From: Burkholderiaceae bacterium
GTDB lineage: Bacteria; Pseudomonadota; Gammaproteobacteria; Burkholderiales; Burkholderiaceae
Assembly: GCA_021166835.1 (NCBI GenBank)
Contig: JAJPEN010000005.1
Coordinates: 36,273-100,272 of the forward strand
Direction of reading: 5' to 3'
DNA length: 64,000 bases
The translations under genes were made by a program, and so were the position numbers. The notes beneath the pieces were generated by a model. The model was not told the origin of the DNA. It saw only the letters and a list, made by a program, of their open reading frames with translations, and did not search any database. Below are positions 62,529-64,000 of this stretch, in pieces. Within the stretch, counting starts at the first letter, position 1; every line of letters begins with the position of its first letter.

Positions 62529-63371
62529 ATGCGAGACCCGTTCAAGATTGAGCAACCTACCTGCATCAGTTTCAGCGGCGGTCGCACCAGCGCGTACATG
62601 CTCTGGCGCGTGCTGCAGGCCCACGGTGGCCTGCCCGCCGATACCGTCGTCTGCTTCGCCAACACGGGCAAGGAGGTGGAGGCCACCTTGCGCTTCGTGC
62701 GCGACTGCGCCGAGCACTGGCAGGTGCCGATCCACTGGCTGGAATACAGGCCTACGGAACCGGGCTTCGTGCTGGTGGACTTCGACACCGCCAGCCGCGC
62801 AGGCGAGCCCTTCGAGATGCTGATCCGCAAGCGGCAGTACCTGCCCAACCCCGTGGCGAGAGGGTGCACCACATCGCTCAAGATCAGGCCGATGCACCGC
62901 TTCCTGCGGCAGCAGGGCTGGACCGATTGGGACCAGTTCATCGGCATCCGCGCCGATGAGCAGCGCCGCGTCGCCAAGATCAGAGCGCGTGGCCACTCCA
63001 CCGAATCCACCCACGAGACCATGCGCATGCCGCTGGCCGAGGCTGGCGTGACTGTGCGCGATGTGTCGGCGTTCTGGCAGGCGCAGCCCTTCGACCTGGA
63101 ACTGCTGACGGTCAACAGACGCACGCTCGAAGGCAACTGCGACCTGTGCTTTCTCAAGCCCCGCGGCCAGCGCCTGGCGCTCATCAAGGCCAGGCCGGAG
63201 GCGGCCGTGTGGTGGATACGCATGGAGTCGCTGAACCTCGCCAGCCGCCCGAGCGGCGCGCGCTTTCGCAACGATGGCCCGAGCTACGCCGACCTGGCGC
63301 GCTTTGCGGCCGACCAGCGCGACCTGTTTGATGCCGCCGAAGAACCTATCGCCTGCTTCTGCGGCGATTGA
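62529..63371 (+). CDS. PP-loop ATPase, phosphoadenosine phosphosulfate reductase-like
   Basis: A protein of 280 aa from ATG 62529. The PP-loop SFSGGRTSAYML at residues 15-26 binds ATP pyrophosphate, and FANTGKEVEATLRFVRDCAEHW is the adjacent part. Cysteines in ARGCTTSLKIRPM, GNCDLCFLK and the C-terminal ACFCGD could bind an Fe-S cluster as in DndC-like proteins. Relatives are found in phages and ICEs and may act on nucleic acids or sulfur chemistry rather than assimilate sulfate. It lies next to an XF1762-like gene. Confidence 0.75.
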   Translation: MRDPFKIEQPTCISFSGGRTSAYMLWRVLQAHGGLPADTVVCFANTGKEVEATLRFVRDCAEHWQVPIHWLEYRPTEPGFVLVDFDTASRAGEPFEMLIRKRQYLPNPVARGCTTSLKIRPMHRFLRQQGWTDWDQFIGIRADEQRRVAKIRARGHSTESTHETMRMPLAEAGVTVRDVSAFWQAQPFDLELLTVNRRTLEGNCDLCFLKPRGQRLALIKARPEAAVWWIRMESLNLASRPSGARFRNDGPSYADLARFAADQRDLFDAAEEPIACFCGD

Positions 63372-63402
63372 CGCGCGGGCCGTGCCGCCGAGGCTTGCCG
63401 TG

Positions 63403-63852
63403 ATGCCGCTGTCGCTGCGCGCGGCCAATGCCTTCGTGCAGGAACACCACCGGCATCATCGGCCCGTGCAAGGCGGCAAGTTCAGCCTGGCGGTCACGCT
63501 GGCCGAAGGCGATGCGGTGCCAGGCCGCATCGTCGGCGTGGTGACCGCGGGCCGCCCGGTGGCGCGGCACCTCGACGACGGCTGGACGCTCGAAGTCACG
63601 CGGCTGTGCACCGATGGCACGCCCAACGCCTGCAGCAAGCTCTATGCGGCGGCCGGCCGCGCGGCACGCGCGCTGGGCTACACGCGCCTGATCACCTACA
63701 CGCTGCCGGCCGAGGGCGGTGCCAGCCTGCGGGCGGCCGGCTGGCGCTTGGTCGGACAGCGCGGCGGTGGCAACTGGAACCGTGCGCGCCGGCCGCGGCA
63801 GGACACGCCCGAGGCGCTGCGCGTGCCCAAGCTGCTGTGGGAAGCTCCGTAG
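63403..63852 (+). CDS. XF1762-like (GNAT-fold) protein
   Basis: A protein of 149 aa from ATG 63403, which has a CCGAGG site nine bases upstream; a longer start at 63331 would overlap the PP-loop gene by 41 bases. The sequence SLRAANAFVQEHHRHHRPVQGGKFSLAVTLAEG and VVTAGRPVARHLDDGWTLEVTRLCTDGTPNACSKLYAAAGRAARALGYTRLITYTL matches XF1762-type proteins, an acetyltransferase-like family found in phages and ICEs. The gene lies immediately before an IS5-like element and is intact. Confidence 0.7.
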   Translation: MPLSLRAANAFVQEHHRHHRPVQGGKFSLAVTLAEGDAVPGRIVGVVTAGRPVARHLDDGWTLEVTRLCTDGTPNACSKLYAAAGRAARALGYTRLITYTLPAEGGASLRAAGWRLVGQRGGGNWNRARRPRQDTPEALRVPKLLWEAP

Positions 63853-63864
63853 CGGCGCGGCTAG

Positions 63865-64000
63865 GGACTTTCTGAATTAATCCGACGCGGTTGTGCTTGG
63901 CATCGGGGCCGATGGCTGAGACGATCTTGGTCATGAAGCAGCAGAGCCTGGGACTGGGTCAGTCGACCAAACGCACGAGGCGCCGGGAGTTTCTCGGCGA
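63865..64000 (+). mobile_element. IS5-family insertion sequence, left end (partial)
   Basis: The left end appears to start at GGACTTTCTGAATTAATCC (from 63865), just after CTAG, a target of the type IS5-family elements duplicate. A transposase gene begins at 63933. The element runs out of the window, so its right end and exact target duplication cannot be seen. Confidence 0.65.
63933..64000 (+). CDS. IS5-family transposase, N-terminal fragment
   Basis: Twenty-two codons from ATG 63933, MKQQSLGLGQSTKRTRRREF, are visible before the window ends. This N-terminus is characteristic of IS5-family transposases. An in-frame ATG at 63912 is an alternative start. Whether the transposase is complete cannot be judged. 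Confidence 0.7.
   Translation, partial: MKQQSLGLGQSTKRTRRREFLG

Overview
The window is about 64 kb of high-GC DNA. Protein content points to a betaproteobacterium, most likely Burkholderiales: a clade I, Tat-exported nitrous oxide reductase locus, AcuC-like and PatZ-like acetylation genes, and an ICEclc/PFGI-1-type integrative conjugative element (ICE). The genus cannot be fixed from the sequence. I saw no rRNA gene, complete tRNA gene or CRISPR array.

Chromosomal part (1 to about 24,646). The 3' end of fbp comes first, followed by a complete N2O-reduction locus: apbE(nosX) divergent from nosZ-nosR-nosD-nosF-nosY-nosL-nosL2. An FNR/DNR-type palindrome (TTGAC-N4-GTCAA, 1514-1527) lies between the divergent units. 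NosR carries the flavinylation motif used by ApbE. NosDFY and the NosL proteins serve copper delivery and maturation of NosZ. Next are a deacetylase/PatZ-like acetyltransferase pair, a phospholipase D family lipoprotein, a decayed DevCA/MacB-type exporter, a DedA-rhodanese fusion, an orphan ribbon-helix-helix protein, two small membrane proteins, a TetR-controlled isomerase/SDR/MFS cluster with paired operators, and a DUF4396-multicopper-oxidase fusion.

Junction (24,647-28,838). A 19-bp sequence occurs twice in direct orientation, at 24,647-24,665 and 28,820-28,838. Its reverse complement matches the 3' end of a bacterial tRNA-Gly gene, the usual attachment site of ICEclc-family elements. The 4.15 kb between the copies holds a broken exported protein, an LTXXQ/CpxP-like lipoprotein with a response regulator and histidine kinase, and an AbiEi antitoxin. 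Its AbiEii partner is cut exactly at the second copy. This looks like a cis-mobilizable remnant pushed outward when a second element inserted at the same tRNA gene.

ICE cargo (28,839 to about 47,800). The left part carries a LysR regulator, outer-membrane phospholipase A and a long minus-strand operon: SDR, old-yellow-enzyme reductase, cytochrome b561, pirin, isochorismatase-like hydrolase, then a MacAB system with its outer-membrane factor, then a second outer-membrane factor with an RND adaptor and pump. A divergent LysR gene controls its head, and another LysR follows. The gene set suggests detoxification and export of reactive or aromatic compounds.

ICE maintenance core (48,300-63,852). 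Plus-strand genes include alpA, parA, a shi-like gene, parB, DUF2857, an STY4528-type replication protein, PFL_4669 (TIGR03761), DUF3158, ssb, topB, several small ICE-specific genes, DUF3085, a PP-loop PAPS-reductase-like protein and an XF1762-like protein. An IS5-family element begins at 63,865 and leaves the window. The most striking signal is inside the replication-protein gene. At 53,481-53,662 there is a perfect DnaA box with an inverted partner, four helically phased repeats lying in different reading frames, and a 12-bp inverted repeat around an AT-rich centre. This looks like a replication origin embedded in its own initiator gene. It is followed by a family of 17-bp palindromes.
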